Positions 24,301 through 32,588 of a DNA stretch of 32,588 nt are shown here, one piece after another. Positions within the stretch are counted from its first letter, which is position 1. Every line of letters begins with the position of its first letter. The notes under the pieces are model-generated. The model did no database searches and was not told where the DNA came from. It saw only the letters and a program-made list of their open reading frames with translations. Location: the NCBI GenBank assembly GCA_000437215.1, contig FR898647.1, positions 1 to 32,588 on the forward strand, in the 5' to 3' direction. This stretch comes from Clostridium sp. CAG:440. GTDB lineage: Bacteria > Bacillota > Clostridia > TANB77 > CAG-508. Made by a program: the position numbers and the translations under genes.

Positions 24301-26108
24301 CAGGAACTGGAGAAAATCATAAAACAATATATGTAAAATTTGATTTATCAAAAGCACAAATTGCAGAAATTCTTAATGGAGAACAATCAAATGCACCATT
24401 AGATAATGTAGCAGAAATAACATCATATTCTACACTACAAAATGGAAAACCATATGCTGCAATAGATAAAGACTCAATACCAAATAACAGCAAAATAGGA
24501 GAAGAAAACACATATGAAGATGACACAGACAGAGCTCCATCATTTGTATTACACCCAGAAGATGATAGAACATTATCAGGAACAGTATTTATAGATAATG
24601 CCAAAGAATTTGGAAAAGGAAATGTAAGACAAGGAAATGGTATGTATGATGAAGGTGAACAAGGAATAAGTGGTATTAAAGTTGTTATGACAGAAGTTGA
24701 CAAAGATGGAAATAAAACACAAGGTGGAAAAACATATGAAGCAATAACAAATGACCAAGGTTACTTTGAAATAACTGGATATACACCATCATATTATAAA
24801 ATTGAATATACATGGGGTAAAGATCAAGGCTATGATGTAAAAGAATATAAAGGAACTGTAGTTTTAGACAAACAAAGATTTAGCAAGTTAGATTGGTATA
24901 AAACAGAAAGCCCAAGATATTCAGATGCAACAGATGACTACCAAACAAGAGAAGCAATAGATGCTGCACAAGAAATTAAACAAATGACTTCTACAACACC
25001 TATATTTGGAGTTGGAATTGATAAAGATTCTTCAGTAGAACCAAATATAACAACAACTTCAGATGGTGATAAATTTGTAAGACAAGATGCTAAATATTTA
25101 GACTTTGGTATTATAGAAAGAGCAAAACAATCACTTGATATAACAAAAACTGTTGATACAGTAAAAATTACAGATGCAAGTGGAAGAGTTTTAGTAGATG
25201 CAAAAGTAAATAGTGAAGGAAAATTAGAAGGTCAAGTAACAGGAGTTACAGGAGGACCAAGCTATGGCTATATTAGAGCAGAAATAGACAATGAAATAAT
25301 ACAAGGTTCAACAGCACAAATTGGTTATAAAATAACAGTAGCAAATAATGGTGAAGTTGATTATGCAGATGAAAATTTTTACAAATATGGTGAAATACCA
25401 GCTAATGATGAAGGCATAATAAAAATAAAACCAACTAATATATATGATTATTTAGATAATGATATGAAAATAGATGAAGACGTAACAAATAGTAATACAC
25501 AAAGTACAAAGTGGACTTATAAAACTACAAGTGAAGTTGAAAAATCTGAAATACCTACACTTATGGAACAATACTTTATGTCATCTATTACATCTGAAAC
25601 AAAAGAAGATGGAACAGTTATTGTAAAAGGACTTGAAAAAGTTTCAAGTGAGACTATGAAGAAATTGTTTGAGCAATGGCTTGAAGAAGTAGATATGACA
25701 GAAGAAGTTGAAACAACAAGTATATTAACTAAAATAAGAGCTTTAAAGCTAAATGATAGACAAGTACTTGAAATTGAAGGTAAAGAATTATCACCAAAAG
25801 ATGCTCCACTAGAATATAATTTATATTCTACAAGCCTACTAAGCAACTCAGACGAAATTAGATTAGATAACGAAACAGAAATAACAGATGTTGATATAGT
25901 TAAAAATAAAAATGGAAGTTATGAAAAAATTCCAGGAAGAAATATAAGTGTAGAAGCATCAAACTTATATCACAAGGCAGAATGGGTATCAGTTACACCA
26001 CCTACTGGAGAAAATAAAGACTTTGTAATGATATTAATTATTTCAATATCAGCAGCAATAATTATAGGTACAGGAATAGTATTTATAAAGAAAAAAGTTC
26101 TTAAATAA
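21333..26108 (+). CDS. Giant surface protein B: SpaA/Cna-B repeats with a TPPTG sorting-like C-terminus
   Basis: A 1,591-residue exported protein. The signal peptide ends at about VYA (residue 31). A unique N-terminal domain (33-345) is followed by two SpaA-type domains (about 346-470 and 475-600) starting LKIKKVD and LQIKKVD. Each has a late Glu (YETS, VETD) and a closing Asn, the residues used for Lys-Asn isopeptide bonds. Two SdrD/Cna-B-like domains (about 602-720 and 1085-1180) and further beta domains come next. The C-terminus is TPPTGENKDF, a hydrophobic helix and KKKVLK. TPPTG fits an xPxTG sortase signal of the clostridial (S/P)PxTG type, so B may be attached to the wall or to A-type subunits. 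Translation is coupled to A, and a terminator follows. Confidence 0.8.
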   Translation: MKTSSKNVKLKNIIISLVLIILASLTINVYATKVTDYTSTDDLANLAKTSSDFWKFNAGSMINKYMGPGNYNNPNEYCIAHNYGNRGSYKIVNIIDIANNDATKKGDIVVYSNSHKDGVAYSFDNKNVEPILYLASLAKNASKNNEQGVSIYGSGYGLNKYAMIYPFIHDKAKMELLGIDKGMFTGNMQLSESLPNVEKVIEAAKKEAQNVQKLNFELNMSEQEKSSVSVETKNGKTYIGPYKVSKASCKIEKAEIKTDSKTITIKNIATSLDGKTKDISEISDAKFWLVSDEELSGISSIKLYTNKVQMSKARIVLCYASYGQNFIVYKGEDANKSLEVDLPTVKYGKLKIKKVDNDDKTKALEGIGFKVYSQSKQNWVKVENNNMTFVNFDNATEFKTGKNGYTQEINKLPLGKYAIYETSIPQLLQDTYQLTDTITLTKKDGTKYTRVAKKIKEQEIKSSSEVELTATNKKAFVDLQIKKVDETTRKNLQGIGFKVYNKAKQGWLKVDSNNKVTDYVDFDKATLLVTDSNGLVKLNKVLLGKYMIVETDLGPYSDIYKLGTFRFNGGNVTGNIIEEDYEVKANSTGVVTVTAKNKQAYIALSGYVWQDITGNYDNKTEQQANGIYDDPDYKMNGVTVVLKDKQGNIVKDGNGNECKTVTKELNGKNGYYRFEKIDLNEIKQDNYYVEFTYDGLTYQCVIPKINEDAGSKASETEKARNDFNEMFATITGEGQTINGHELKYNSKTENGVSNVTLTNARTISSITKKGENNKQENVVEISNMGDFTIDATTTSANYSIKAQYEKLQKQLANQNKLVTEIENINLGLYERGQTDLSLVKDVYSAKLSINGYNHIYEYGKYFNYVNEPRQESDFNVAMQWKKERTGTYTGPIYKSDINYVNDDKSKELKVSVTYAIDIRNENVNTDRTVKVNQIVDYFDAKYEKTGIKVGTAIDETTGEVTGELSVSNVENVNSKYNKITIDTTKLGEIAGTGENHKTIYVKFDLSKAQIAEILNGEQSNAPLDNVAEITSYSTLQNGKPYAAIDKDSIPNNSKIGEENTYEDDTDRAPSFVLHPEDDRTLSGTVFIDNAKEFGKGNVRQGNGMYDEGEQGISGIKVVMTEVDKDGNKTQGGKTYEAITNDQGYFEITGYTPSYYKIEYTWGKDQGYDVKEYKGTVVLDKQRFSKLDWYKTESPRYSDATDDYQTREAIDAAQEIKQMTSTTPIFGVGIDKDSSVEPNITTTSDGDKFVRQDAKYLDFGIIERAKQSLDITKTVDTVKITDASGRVLVDAKVNSEGKLEGQVTGVTGGPSYGYIRAEIDNEIIQGSTAQIGYKITVANNGEVDYADENFYKYGEIPANDEGIIKIKPTNIYDYLDNDMKIDEDVTNSNTQSTKWTYKTTSEVEKSEIPTLMEQYFMSSITSETKEDGTVIVKGLEKVSSETMKKLFEQWLEEVDMTEEVETTSILTKIRALKLNDRQVLEIEGKELSPKDAPLEYNLYSTSLLSNSDEIRLDNETEITDVDIVKNKNGSYEKIPGRNISVEASNLYHKAEWVSVTPPTGENKDFVMILIISISAAIIIGTGIVFIKKKVLK

Positions 26109-26111
26109 AAT

Positions 26112-26149
26112 AAAAAAAGTATAGTTTAGAAAATAAACTATGCTTTTTT
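26112..26149 (+). terminator. Terminator closing the A-B cassette
   Basis: Stem AAAAAAAGTATAGTTTA / TAAACTATGCTTTTTTT with one G-U pair and a GAAAA loop, followed by Ts. It separates the A-B unit from C-D. Confidence 0.85.
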
Positions 26150-26434
26150 TGTTTTAAAATAATATAAACATAGGGAATAAAGGAAAAATAAATAATCAAA
26201 CTAATGAATTTATAATTAAAAAGCATACAAATTTACAAAAAACGACTAGATGTAACAAAATTGTAATTAAAATTTTAAATTATAAGAAAACAAAGTCTCT
26301 AAATGTGCTTCCGTAAAGGAATATAAGACAATTTATGTAATAATTAATAATATGGAAATAAGGCTATATTGAATTAAGAACTAAAAGATATTAATATATA
26401 ATTAAGGTAAAATGTATAAACTTGGGAGGTAAAG
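26150..26434 (+). promoter_or_regulatory. Intergenic control region before surface gene C
   Basis: No gene in these 285 bases. The direct repeat TGTAAC/TGTAAT recurs at 26251-26267, and TTCCGTA at 26309-26315. These are 58 bases apart, against 56 before gene A. A promoter candidate follows: TTGAAT (26369-26374), a 17-base spacer and TAATAT (26392-26397). GGGAGGT lies just before the ATG at 26435. Confidence 0.5.
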
Positions 26435-29400
26435 ATGAAAGGAAGAGTAGGAAAAACAATACTTACAATATTAACTATTTTTGCATTAACTTTTTCATAT
26501 TTTGTTATATTAGGAAATGTTATTAGTTATGCATTAGATAGCTTAGAGGAACAAATTACTAAAGTAAATGAACAAACTTATTTTGAGGTATATTTTAAAG
26601 ATGGGCAAAATAAAGTCCACACAAAATTAAATAATATAAAAAATGGAGAAAACTTGTATCTAAACATAAATGTAAAAGATTCAGGTATATTAAATGATGG
26701 GAAAATAAAGATAGATAATCCAAATTTTGAAATAGGAAGCATCAAAAACAATTTTGTAAAAGAGATAAATAAACAAGATAATGAAATAGTTTTAAATTCA
26801 ATTCAATATGGAAACAATGTAGAAATTGAAATTCCAATAAGCCTAAAAAAACAAGATGTAGTTGAAAGTGATTATTTTGAAAGAAAAGTTAGATTTGAGT
26901 TATCAGGTAAGTATATAAATTCAAATTCAAAAGAGAGTGAGGTAAAACATGAAATAAGTATAAAAAATATGTGGACAGAAGATGTGGATTTAGGATTAAA
27001 GACATCAATAGACAAATATATAAACTTAAGTGATAATAAGTTATTACTAGAACAGACAATTGAAACTAGCGTAAATGATAATGTTTTACCAAAATCAAAT
27101 GAAAAAATAACTACTACTTTACCTTTAATTAATGAAAAATACCCAAGTGAAATAAAGGTATTAAAAAATGGAGTAAAACTAGAAAATATAGAATATGACA
27201 ACAAAAATGGGAATGTGATAATAGAGACTAAAAACAATAATGACAAAATAATTTGGAATGATGGAAAAGATATATATAATGTAATTGCAATATATGAGGG
27301 TCAATTAGAAATAAAAAATATTGATTTAAATACAACAGTTATTACAAATATTTATACAAAAAATGAAGAAATTACAAAAAATGATGTGCAAAAAATAGCA
27401 CTTGAAAAAAAGGGACAAATATTAAGTGCCAAGGTTTCTTCAACTGAAAGTGTATATAAAGGGTACATGTATGCTAACACACAAAATGAAACAATATATA
27501 ACCAAAATTATAATGTTCAAATTTCAGAAGCAAACAGTTTAGAAAAAATAGAATTGAGGCTTGAAGATGATAAATTTGAAGCACAAGATCAAAATATATT
27601 ATCTACAAATAATGGTACATATTTTAAAGAAATAAAAATTAATAAAAATAATTTACAAACAATACTTGGAAATGACGGAAAATTGAGAATATTAGATGAA
27701 AATGACACAGAAATTACAAGTGCTAATATAGAGTCTAATGAAGACGAAAATGGAGATATTGTTTTAAAAAGGGTTGATGCAAATAATAATCAAGTTGATT
27801 TACAATTAAAAAATATAAAAATTGTAACTACAAAACCAATTATAGAAGGTGTATTAAAAATAAAAGCTATAAAAGCTATAAAAGGAAATTGTGGTTATGA
27901 TAAACAAACTTTAAAAACTTTAAATAAATTAACAAGTACTATAAAAGTTGTTAGTAACAATGAAGAAGAAATTATAAATACAGATACATTATTAAAAGAT
28001 ACTAAAACTGTGGCAAAATTAGAAATAAGCAATAATAACTTGTCTACATTAGAAACAAATAAAGGAGTACAAATTACAGCAACTTTAGTAACAAATAGCA
28101 GTGAATATGATTTATATAAAAATCCAACAATTAATATTGAGCTTCCTAAAGAAATAGAAAATATAAAAATAACATCTGCAAAGGTTTTATATAATGAAGG
28201 TTTAAAAACAGTAAAAAATAAAATTGTAACAAATGAAGAAGGGGTAAAAACAATTGAACTTGCTTTTTCAGGAGAACAAACAAGTTTTGGAAACAATGTT
28301 TATGAGGGTATGCAAGTTGTAATATTTGCTGATTTGACTTTAAATAAATTGACTCCAAATAAAAAAGCAAATATGAAAATGATTTATACAAATGAAAATG
28401 GAAATGAGAACCAATATGAAAATAATCTAGAGCTAAATTTAAATTCTAAATCTGGGGTTCTAGCATATAGCAAAATTTCTGATTTTAATGATAATGGAGA
28501 TGTTTTAGAAACATTTGGTGGGGATGTTCCAACTGGTAAGTTAGATGTTAATGGAAACGAAAAAAAGGCAAGTGCAAGTATGGCTATAATAAATAATTAT
28601 GAATATGAAATTGCTAATGTGTCTATTATAGGGACGATTCTAGAAAATAATGAAGATGTAATACTTTATTCTAATTTAATAGATGATATAGTTGTAAATT
28701 TTGAGGGAGCAAAAGTTTTTTATTCAGAAGAAGCAAATGAGAAAGATGCTACATGGAAAGAAAGTAAAGAAAAAGCAAGGTTATATAAAATTGATATTCC
28801 AAATTCGGAATTAAAAAGCGGAGATAAGATTGAATTTTATTTCCAATTTAGTATTTCAGATAAAATTAATTATAATGAAAAGTTTTATATGGATTATAAA
28901 GTGAATTATGATTATTTAGGACAAAATATGACGATAGATTCAGGAGTTTGTCTAGAAACAGAAGAAAATTCCTTAATTAAAATGAGCAATACAAATGCAG
29001 AAAAAGAAACTATAGAAATTACAAATGGTGTTTATGCTCAAATTTCTGCACAATCAGGTGGTAAATATTTAAAAGATGGTGATGAAATATATGAAGGGGA
29101 AAATATAAAATATAATGTAGTTATTATAAACAATTCTGGTAATGATTTAAGTAATTTGTTAATCATTTCAAAACATACCAATTCAGTGATGTATGATCTA
29201 ATAAAACAAGAAGCAATAAGTACAACAAATGAACCAGCTTATAACTATTATTTAAGAGAATGTCCAGATGTAAAGGAAAAAGAGTACAAGATTGAAAAAT
29301 TAAATAATGGGGAATCTACGGTATTTGAATATGAATTTTCTGTAAAAAAGGAAGAAAATGGAAGTAATGACACGCAAGGACATTTGGAAATAATGTTTGA

Positions 29401-31339
29401 TGGTATTGAGAAAAAAGAGATAAAATTATTAGATAACAAAATAGAGCAAGCTGATATCCAAATGCTTATTAAGTATCAAGAATCTGAAAAATTAAATGTA
29501 AAAAGCAAGGGAAATTTACCATATGATATATGCATAAAAAACCTTTCAAATGAAATAAAAAAAGACATAATAATAGAGATAAATGTAAGTGAAATAGGAA
29601 CTGTTGATTTTTCAAATATTAAAGAATTAAATCGTGATAATTTAAACTATGAAATTTTAGAATTTAATGATGAAACAAAACAGTTAAAATTAAAAATAAA
29701 AGAAATAGAACCTAATAAAGAAGAAAATATTATGTTCTGGGTTTATTTACAAGGTTTTGATATATATCAAAAAAATAAAGAAATTAGCATATATGGTAAT
29801 ACATATTTATTAAATCATAAAGATATAAAATATAATTCTAATTATAGTAATAGGGTAATTAATCAAGATGAAACACAAATTGATTGTAAAATATCTGCAA
29901 ACAAAAATAATGAGGAAGAATTGAAAAATGGTGATAAAATAGATTTTTATATAGAGGTTTCAAATAAAGGTATACTTGAAACATACATTAATATTTGTAA
30001 CTTTTTACCAGATGGGGTTTATATCGATTCATTAAAAGAAAAAAATGATGATGGAAGTTATACTAATATTGAGATAAATAACAATAAAGAATTTGATATT
30101 TCCAGAGAATTTAATCCTGATGAAGTTAAAAATTTTATATTAAGTACATCTGTAAATACAGAAAACTGTACAGAAAAAAACATAGAAATATATGTAGAAG
30201 CAAATACAAATAAATCAAATGTTATTGAATATTCATTGGATATACAAGATAAAAATATAGATGAGGGACAAGATGAGCAAGAAGGTCAAGATGATAGTGA
30301 TGACCAGAAAAATAATGATGATAAAGAAAACTACAATTATATATCTGGAAGAACATGGGTTGATTTAGATAAAAATGGAATATTTGATTTAAATGATAAA
30401 GAATTAAAAAATATAGATGTTTATTTAATTGAAGCTAATACAGGTAAAATATTACAAAAAAATACTATTAATAATGAAAATGGAAATTATAAATTTGATA
30501 AAGTAAGTAATGGAAAATATTTTATTGCCTTTAAATATGATAACAAAATTTATAGACCAACAATTTATCATAGAGAAAATGTGGAAAGCGGCGTAAATTC
30601 AGATGTTATAAAAAAAGAAATAAATTTAGATGGCGTAAAAACAATTGTGGCTTTAACAGATATAATTGAAATTAATTCGGCATCTATAGATAATATAAAT
30701 GCGGGATTTATACAAAATGAAAGATTTGATTTGAGGTTGGATAAGTATATAAGTAAAGTTATTGTTGAAAATAGTGCTGGAACATCTACAAAGTCATATG
30801 AAGATACAAAGCTTGCAAAAGTTGAAATAAATTCAAAAAAATTGATTAATTCGTTGGTATTGATTGAATATTCAATTAAAATTACAAATGAGGGAGAACT
30901 TGATGGTTATATTGGAGATATTGTGGATTATATACCTAAAGATTTAAAGTTTAACTCAGAAATGAATAAAGACTGGTTTATTTCTACAGATGGTGCATTA
31001 CATAATATTACTTTGGCAAATGAGAAAATTAGTGCGGGGCAGGAAAAAGAGCTAAAACTTATTCTTACTAAAACGATGACTAATAATAATACAGGAACTG
31101 TTATAAATGTAGCTGAAATTGGAAAAGCAACCAATGACTTATCAATAGATGATTGTGATTCTACACCTGGCAACAAAGTGGAAGATGAGGATGATATGAG
31201 TAAAGCTGAAGTAATTATTTCTATTAGTACAGGTATGGAATTTATTGTAACTATATTAATAATAATAACATTAATTTTAGTGATATCATTATTTATAATT
31301 TTAAAAAGAAAGGAGGTAAAAAAGTGGGGAAAAAATTGA
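26435..31339 (+). CDS. Giant surface protein C, full-length paralogue of A
   Basis: A 1,634-residue protein with the same layout as A: signal peptide ending near SYA (about residue 34), long beta-domain region, Asp/Glu-rich linker (about 1270-1300), SdrD/Cna-B domain (ISGRTWVDLDKNGIFDLNDKE, about 1303-1410), then the ITNEGELDGYIGDIVDYIP domain. The STPGNKVEDEDDMSKAEVI segment, a transmembrane helix and a KRKEVKKWGKN tail end it. Matching stretches with A run through the whole length (e.g. YKGYMYANTQNETIYNQNY against YKGYMYSGTEETLYNENY), but many positions differ, so the duplication is old or fast-evolving. No sortase motif. It overlaps the next gene by 16 bases. Confidence 0.8.
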   Translation: MKGRVGKTILTILTIFALTFSYFVILGNVISYALDSLEEQITKVNEQTYFEVYFKDGQNKVHTKLNNIKNGENLYLNINVKDSGILNDGKIKIDNPNFEIGSIKNNFVKEINKQDNEIVLNSIQYGNNVEIEIPISLKKQDVVESDYFERKVRFELSGKYINSNSKESEVKHEISIKNMWTEDVDLGLKTSIDKYINLSDNKLLLEQTIETSVNDNVLPKSNEKITTTLPLINEKYPSEIKVLKNGVKLENIEYDNKNGNVIIETKNNNDKIIWNDGKDIYNVIAIYEGQLEIKNIDLNTTVITNIYTKNEEITKNDVQKIALEKKGQILSAKVSSTESVYKGYMYANTQNETIYNQNYNVQISEANSLEKIELRLEDDKFEAQDQNILSTNNGTYFKEIKINKNNLQTILGNDGKLRILDENDTEITSANIESNEDENGDIVLKRVDANNNQVDLQLKNIKIVTTKPIIEGVLKIKAIKAIKGNCGYDKQTLKTLNKLTSTIKVVSNNEEEIINTDTLLKDTKTVAKLEISNNNLSTLETNKGVQITATLVTNSSEYDLYKNPTINIELPKEIENIKITSAKVLYNEGLKTVKNKIVTNEEGVKTIELAFSGEQTSFGNNVYEGMQVVIFADLTLNKLTPNKKANMKMIYTNENGNENQYENNLELNLNSKSGVLAYSKISDFNDNGDVLETFGGDVPTGKLDVNGNEKKASASMAIINNYEYEIANVSIIGTILENNEDVILYSNLIDDIVVNFEGAKVFYSEEANEKDATWKESKEKARLYKIDIPNSELKSGDKIEFYFQFSISDKINYNEKFYMDYKVNYDYLGQNMTIDSGVCLETEENSLIKMSNTNAEKETIEITNGVYAQISAQSGGKYLKDGDEIYEGENIKYNVVIINNSGNDLSNLLIISKHTNSVMYDLIKQEAISTTNEPAYNYYLRECPDVKEKEYKIEKLNNGESTVFEYEFSVKKEENGSNDTQGHLEIMFDGIEKKEIKLLDNKIEQADIQMLIKYQESEKLNVKSKGNLPYDICIKNLSNEIKKDIIIEINVSEIGTVDFSNIKELNRDNLNYEILEFNDETKQLKLKIKEIEPNKEENIMFWVYLQGFDIYQKNKEISIYGNTYLLNHKDIKYNSNYSNRVINQDETQIDCKISANKNNEEELKNGDKIDFYIEVSNKGILETYINICNFLPDGVYIDSLKEKNDDGSYTNIEINNNKEFDISREFNPDEVKNFILSTSVNTENCTEKNIEIYVEANTNKSNVIEYSLDIQDKNIDEGQDEQEGQDDSDDQKNNDDKENYNYISGRTWVDLDKNGIFDLNDKELKNIDVYLIEANTGKILQKNTINNENGNYKFDKVSNGKYFIAFKYDNKIYRPTIYHRENVESGVNSDVIKKEINLDGVKTIVALTDIIEINSASIDNINAGFIQNERFDLRLDKYISKVIVENSAGTSTKSYEDTKLAKVEINSKKLINSLVLIEYSIKITNEGELDGYIGDIVDYIPKDLKFNSEMNKDWFISTDGALHNITLANEKISAGQEKELKLILTKTMTNNNTGTVINVAEIGKATNDLSIDDCDSTPGNKVEDEDDMSKAEVIISISTGMEFIVTILIIITLILVISLFIILKRKEVKKWGKN
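31311..31339 (+). promoter_or_regulatory. Ribosome site of gene D inside the tail codons of gene C
   Basis: AGGAGGT (31311-31317) is part of the Lys-Arg-Lys-Glu-Val codons of C, 6 bases before the GTG start of D at 31324. The stop of C is at 31337-31339. Confidence 0.8.
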
Positions 31340-32588
31340 TATATAATATAATATTTATATTATTAAGTGTTATTTTAATTATATTTTTAAAATCTAGCTA
31401 TAGTATGGCAAAATATGATTTGGATGATGATTTTAATGCTACACAAAACAATAATGGAGAAAAAGCTATAGCACTATATATGAAAGAGCATGGGACGTTT
31501 TCTATAGATCCAAAAAAGATTATTAATAAAACAATACAAGCAGGATATAATAACACAATACATGAAAGTAATGCTACTTGTGTAAGTGAATCAAATACTG
31601 CTACAGGACTATATTATTATAAGATAAGATATATATGTGATATTTTCCCTGATAAAGTTGAGATTTATAATGATAAGAATTATGTAAAAACAAGTAAGTT
31701 AGGTGTATTTCAAAAGTTAGCTGCTATATTGGTTAATGGCAAAAAAAATCTAGGAGATTTAATGATAAATGGAAATCAGTTTTCAAAATATCTTGAAGCA
31801 AATAAAAAAAGTTTAGGTATTCCAGATAATGTTGAGGTTGGAAAATACGGAAAAGATGATGGAAGCATTGCAAATGCACATGAAATTGAGGATTATAAAC
31901 AACAAGCTGAAAAATATAAATGTAATGTAGTTAAAGGAGATAGTACTAAAACTAGTATAAACCAATTAGGACCATTTGAGGTTAATTTTTCAGATGATGT
32001 AATAATAGATGAAATAACAGTAAGTGATGCAGATTTTGTTTCTGTAACAGTGGACGGAAAAAACTATACAACTAAAAAAGATATAGTATCTAAAATAAAA
32101 GGCGGAAAAGAATTTTATATAAATATAAAAAATGATAAAAAAATAACATCTAAAAAGAATATTAAAATAAAAACTAAAACAAGTAAAAATTATTATAAAG
32201 CAAGATTAATTTTACTAGAAGCATATAATGCAGGACAAAATTTAGCTATATTTGGCTTTGAAGGCAAACCAATAACTAACACATTGACCTTGACTTCAAA
32301 AGTAGGAAAATTAAGATTATTAAAAACAGATGGAACAGATTATGTGTATGGAACCACATTTAAACTTTATAAAGCATCAGTTAATAGTGCTGTTGTAGGG
32401 GACACATTAGAGCCAATCCAGGTAACATGTGAAACTGGAACAACAGGAGGAAGATATAATTATTATAAAAATAATGGAACTGTAAAAATAAAAGATTTAA
32501 ATAGTCCAATTGATAGCAATAATGCTACAAAATTAGTTGTAGGCAAATCAAATTTAAATAATGGATATAATGGGCTTGTAGATATTGC
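31324..32588 (+). CDS. Giant surface protein D, N-terminal part (3' truncated), paralogue of B
   Basis: At least 421 residues from a GTG start; the frame stays open to the window end. A hydrophobic signal sequence (LIYNIIFILLSVILIIFL) ends near SYSMA, followed by a unique N-terminal domain containing several Cys (ATCVSESN, YICDIF, YKCNVV). The stretch KARLILLEAYNAGQNLAIFGFEGK, leading into VGKLRLLKTDG, aligns with B's KARIVLCYASYGQNFIVYKG and YGKLKIKKVDN. D therefore repeats B's order of N-terminal domain then a SpaA/Cna-B domain. Position after C, overlap and buried ribosome site all copy the A-B junction. Whether D also ends in a PPTG-type signal lies outside the window. Confidence 0.78.
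   Translation, partial: MGKKLIYNIIFILLSVILIIFLKSSYSMAKYDLDDDFNATQNNNGEKAIALYMKEHGTFSIDPKKIINKTIQAGYNNTIHESNATCVSESNTATGLYYYKIRYICDIFPDKVEIYNDKNYVKTSKLGVFQKLAAILVNGKKNLGDLMINGNQFSKYLEANKKSLGIPDNVEVGKYGKDDGSIANAHEIEDYKQQAEKYKCNVVKGDSTKTSINQLGPFEVNFSDDVIIDEITVSDADFVSVTVDGKNYTTKKDIVSKIKGGKEFYINIKNDKKITSKKNIKIKTKTSKNYYKARLILLEAYNAGQNLAIFGFEGKPITNTLTLTSKVGKLRLLKTDGTDYVYGTTFKLYKASVNSAVVGDTLEPIQVTCETGTTGGRYNYYKNNGTVKIKDLNSPIDSNNATKLVVGKSNLNNGYNGLVDI

Noticed and set aside
1..32588. CRISPR arrays, tRNA/rRNA genes, intact insertion sequences
   Set aside because: I looked for regular spaced repeats, tRNA-like TTCGA arms, rRNA landmarks and transposase motifs and found none.

Overview
The window is very AT-rich (by eye about 70-75% A+T) and reads as a chromosomal piece of a low-GC, endospore-forming Clostridia-type Firmicute, probably an uncultured gut or anaerobic lineage. 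The evidence is strong AGGAGG-type ribosome sites with many TTG/GTG starts, CotF-like spore coat genes, MecA, an mreBCD-PBP2-minC cluster and Gram-positive surface proteins with SdrD/Cna-B domains. I cannot name a species.

Layout. 1-558 is the 3' end of an SMC/Rad50-type ATPase. 625-6005 holds prfA, a small membrane protein, a ZIP metal transporter, a low-molecular-weight phosphatase and the pcrA helicase, each with its own recognisable promoter or terminator. 6113-6560 is a pair of small coat-F-like proteins. 6764-7777 is a membrane-anchored M23 peptidase. 7830-8447 (minus strand) is a mecA-like adaptor gene, whose 5' end lies in a 103-bp-arm palindrome (8419-8658). 8810-15042 is one long operon: DUF4321, radC, mreB, mreC, mreD, PBP2 (mrdA) and minC, the rod-shape and septum-placement module. 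15046-15832 (minus) is a coupled pair of unknown small proteins. 15833-16384 is a regulatory intergenic region with a candidate structured RNA and two promoters. 16385-32588 is two consecutive two-gene cassettes for giant surface proteins (A-B, terminator, C-D); D runs off the window.

Main finding. Three conserved genes (ZIP transporter, mreB, mrdA) are broken in the conventional frame by four +1 frameshifts, and all four are the same event: one extra C between a codon ending in A and a GGN glycine codon, so the zero-frame codon is CGG. Reading by eye, those four are the only in-frame CGG codons in roughly 10,000 codons; every other CGG trinucleotide I found in a gene is out of frame. Skipping the C (or reading CGGN as a four-base glycine codon) restores full-length, family-typical proteins. 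I propose that CGG is unassigned in this organism and that A-CGG-N serves as a tolerated or programmed +1 frameshift signal giving glycine. A motif-specific sequencing error is the main competing explanation.

Other points: the A-B/C-D tandem duplication, with the ribosome site of the second gene encoded inside the cytoplasmic tail of the first; an 11-bp-spaced direct repeat shared by the two cassette upstream regions; a perfect 16-bp stem enclosing GGGGA loops at 15986-16094; an inverted duplication that copies the first codons of mecA; and a ribosome site buried in a terminator-like hairpin before the ZIP gene.
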